A DNA stretch of 63,439 nucleotides from JBDTVS01 sp040007095 (GTDB taxonomy: Bacteria; Acidobacteriota; Vicinamibacteria; Vicinamibacterales; CAVVIG01): the NCBI GenBank assembly GCA_040007095.1, contig JBDTVS010000164.1, positions 1 through 63,439 of the forward strand. Reading direction: 5' to 3'. A program made the translations under genes and the position numbers. Numbering within the stretch: position 1 is the first letter of the stretch; each line of letters starts with the position of its first letter. The notes below the pieces were generated by a model, which had not been told where the DNA came from, ran no database searches, and saw nothing but the letters and a program-made list of their open reading frames with translations. Below are positions 61,871 to 63,439 of the stretch, piece by piece.

Positions 61871-61998
61871 TTCGCGGTCGACTTTCTGCGGAGAACAGAA
61901 AGCATGCACTGGAACCTGGGTCGGACATCTCCCACCACTTCCTGTAGCACGCCTGTTACCGCCGTTGGCCTGCCGCCGCGCCCGTGGAGGCCACCGTT

Positions 61999-63439
61999 AT
62001 GGTTCGCGCATGCTCCCGCTGTGTCGTTGCTGTTGTAAGTCGGCTCTTCCCGATTCTCGTGTGTGTCCTCGGCTTGGACGCCTCGGTCTGGGCGCAGGGC
62101 CAAGGCTCGATCTCGGGTACCGTCGTCGATCCGCTTGGCGCGCGAGTCGCCGGCGCCTCGGTCGCCCTCCTGCAAGACAGCAGGGTCGAGAAAGAAGCCA
62201 AGAGCGACGCTCAGGGTCAGTTCGCGTTCGACGCGCTGGCTGAAGGGCGATACCGGATTCAGGTCGCGTCCGAAGGCTTTCAGGTTCGCACGACGGCCCC
62301 GATGTTCCTGGCCGCCGGCGCGAGAACGACGCTCGAGGTGTCGCTGCCGCTCGGACCGTTGGAGACGGCCGTGACCGTCACGGCCGCTGCCAACGCCGTC
62401 CTGCCGTCGCAGGTCGGCGCCTCGGTCACGGTGCTCGACGCCAAGACCCTTGACGCGATCGGCAAGCCCGACGTGCTCGAAGCGCTGCGATTGGTGCCCG
62501 GCAGCTCCCTGGTCCAGATCGGGGCCCGGGGCGGCACGACCTCGATCTTCATCCGCGGGGGAAATTCCAACTTCAACAAGCTGATCATCGACGGCATTCC
62601 GGCCAACGACATCGGCGGCGGGATCGACCTGTCGCAGTTCTCGATGGCGGGGGTCGAGCGCGTCGAGGTGCTCCGCGAAGCCAACAGCGTGATCGCCGGC
62701 ACCGACGCGCTCGCTGGCGTCATCAGCGTCATCTCGCGCCGCGGCCAGACGCGCGTTCCGGAAGCCGCGTTCTCGCTCGACGGCGGCAACCTGTCCACCA
62801 ACCGCGAATCGGCCTCGCTGGGCGGTGTCGCGCGGCGTGTCGACTACTTCAGCGAGTTCTCGCGTCTCGACACGAACAACGACCTTCCCAACAACGAGTA
62901 CCGCAACAAGACTTATGCTGGTCGATTCGGTTTGGCGGTGGGCCACAACACCGACGTCAGCGCAACCGTGCGGTGGATTGACAAGTACTACGAATCGCCG
63001 AACGGCGACTCCCTTTATGGCGTGCCGGACGATGCCTTCCAGACCAACCGGCTGAGGCTCGTCGGCTTCGGCAGTCAGACGCAGATCACGGACAGATGGC
63101 AGGCATCCGCCCGGGTGGGCCTGAGCGAACAGCGCGCGCACTTCGTCAATCCGACACTGAGCGGGCAGAACATCGGCGGGACTGGATTTGGCAGCACGGT
63201 GACTCTGACCGGCGCCAACGGCTACTCGGCCACCGGCCGCGGCGCACTGGATTTTGGTCCCTACGACACCCAAACTCGATCGGCGCGCCAAGGCGTCTAC
63301 GGCCAGACGACGTATCAGGTGGGCCGAAGCTTCAGCGTGTCGGGTGGCGGCGACTACGAACGCGAGCAGGCGTTTACAAACCCGGAAGCGGAGCCGTCCA
63401 CCACTCGTCACAACGGCGCGGCGTGGCTGGAGGGTCGGG
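61999..63439 (+). CDS. BtuB-like TonB-dependent receptor, 5' part
   Basis: The first 480 codons of an outer-membrane receptor that runs off the right edge. A signal peptide (SRLFPILVCVLGLDASVWAQ) leads into a carboxypeptidase-regulatory-like domain (~residues 36-115: GSISGTVVDPLGARVAGASV, GRYRIQVASEGF). The TonB plug follows with KPDVLEALRLVPGSSLVQIG, TSIFIRGGNSNFNKLIIDGI and GTDALAGVISVISRRG, then the first barrel strands. The riboswitch directly upstream identifies the cargo as a cobamide or cobinamide; the adjacent cbiZ supports import of incomplete or foreign cobamides. The ATG at 61999 follows GGAGG. I see no TonB-box residues with certainty. Confidence 0.9.
   Translation, partial: MVRACSRCVVAVVSRLFPILVCVLGLDASVWAQGQGSISGTVVDPLGARVAGASVALLQDSRVEKEAKSDAQGQFAFDALAEGRYRIQVASEGFQVRTTAPMFLAAGARTTLEVSLPLGPLETAVTVTAAANAVLPSQVGASVTVLDAKTLDAIGKPDVLEALRLVPGSSLVQIGARGGTTSIFIRGGNSNFNKLIIDGIPANDIGGGIDLSQFSMAGVERVEVLREANSVIAGTDALAGVISVISRRGQTRVPEAAFSLDGGNLSTNRESASLGGVARRVDYFSEFSRLDTNNDLPNNEYRNKTYAGRFGLAVGHNTDVSATVRWIDKYYESPNGDSLYGVPDDAFQTNRLRLVGFGSQTQITDRWQASARVGLSEQRAHFVNPTLSGQNIGGTGFGSTVTLTGANGYSATGRGALDFGPYDTQTRSARQGVYGQTTYQVGRSFSVSGGGDYEREQAFTNPEAEPSTTRHNGAAWLEGR

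Overview
The window is 63.4 kb of GC-rich DNA with dense, short-spaced, often ATGA- or GTGA-overlapping genes. The mix of families (DUF1592/DUF1587 haem-motif proteins paired with DUF1552, DUF3500, secreted proteins reading KPDLSGVWE, Gly/Arg-rich inserts, STN-type TonB receptors, CbiZ cobamide remodelling) points to an Acidobacteriota chromosome, most likely a Vicinamibacteria-type soil lineage. That assignment is inference from gene content; there is no rRNA gene in the window. LAYOUT. 1-8.9 kb: housekeeping genes on the plus strand (the end of an MsbA-like exporter, yicC, gmk, rpoZ, coaBC, a family-4 uracil-DNA glycosylase, priA), then a minus-strand M50 protease and an HU/IHF gene with a near-consensus promoter. 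8.9-13.2 kb: der, a MerR-type regulator and tRNA-Pro(GGG), followed by decayed material (a zinc-ribbon-type gene remnant, a secreted barrel protein, a frameshifted secreted protein). 13.4-26.3 kb: a hybrid sensor kinase, pgi, pgm, a histidine phosphatase, dut, two small proteins, a PAS hybrid kinase with a stand-alone receiver, moaA, surE and tRNA-Pro(CGG) with a clear terminator. 26.8-43.4 kb: the centre of interest, a nonribosomal peptide locus directly after tRNA-Pro(CGG) and a truncated DUF4410 fragment. Three minus-strand NRPS polypeptides and a membrane protein are chained by ATGA/GTGA overlaps. The first NRPS has a PP-loop ATP-pyrophosphatase, with a Cys-pair zinc-ribbon-like segment, inserted into its adenylation domain. 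The second ends in a GAMT-like methyltransferase placed after motif A8, and the missing C-terminal part of that adenylation domain lies at the start of the third protein, before a carrier domain and a thioesterase with a Cys nucleophile. A divergent plus-strand operon encodes an ornithine-cyclodeaminase-like enzyme, a PigA/RedW-like acyl-CoA dehydrogenase and a PigI/CloN4-like stand-alone AMP ligase. A convergent free carrier protein is coupled to a HupE/UreJ-type membrane gene. Together these suggest that ornithine becomes proline, then prolyl-carrier, then a dehydrogenated (pyrrole-2-carbonyl) starter, which the first condensation domain joins to an Asn-like residue (hand-read code DLTKVGEVGK). 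The PP-loop domain would add nitrogen or sulfur chemistry. 43.9-52.7 kb: secreted or exported proteins typical of acidobacteria and planctomycetes. 52.7-58.5 kb: a palindromic repeat, a terminator, a Fur-box-like palindrome and an iron-uptake operon (TonB siderophore receptor with STN domain, PiuC dioxygenase, PepSY membrane protein). 58.8-63.4 kb: a BamE-like small protein, then cobD/cbiB and cbiZ on the minus strand (cbiZ apparently coupled to a 21-residue leader ORF), and a divergent cobalamin riboswitch driving a BtuB-like TonB receptor that runs off the right edge. I found no CRISPR array, rRNA gene, intact insertion sequence or integrase.
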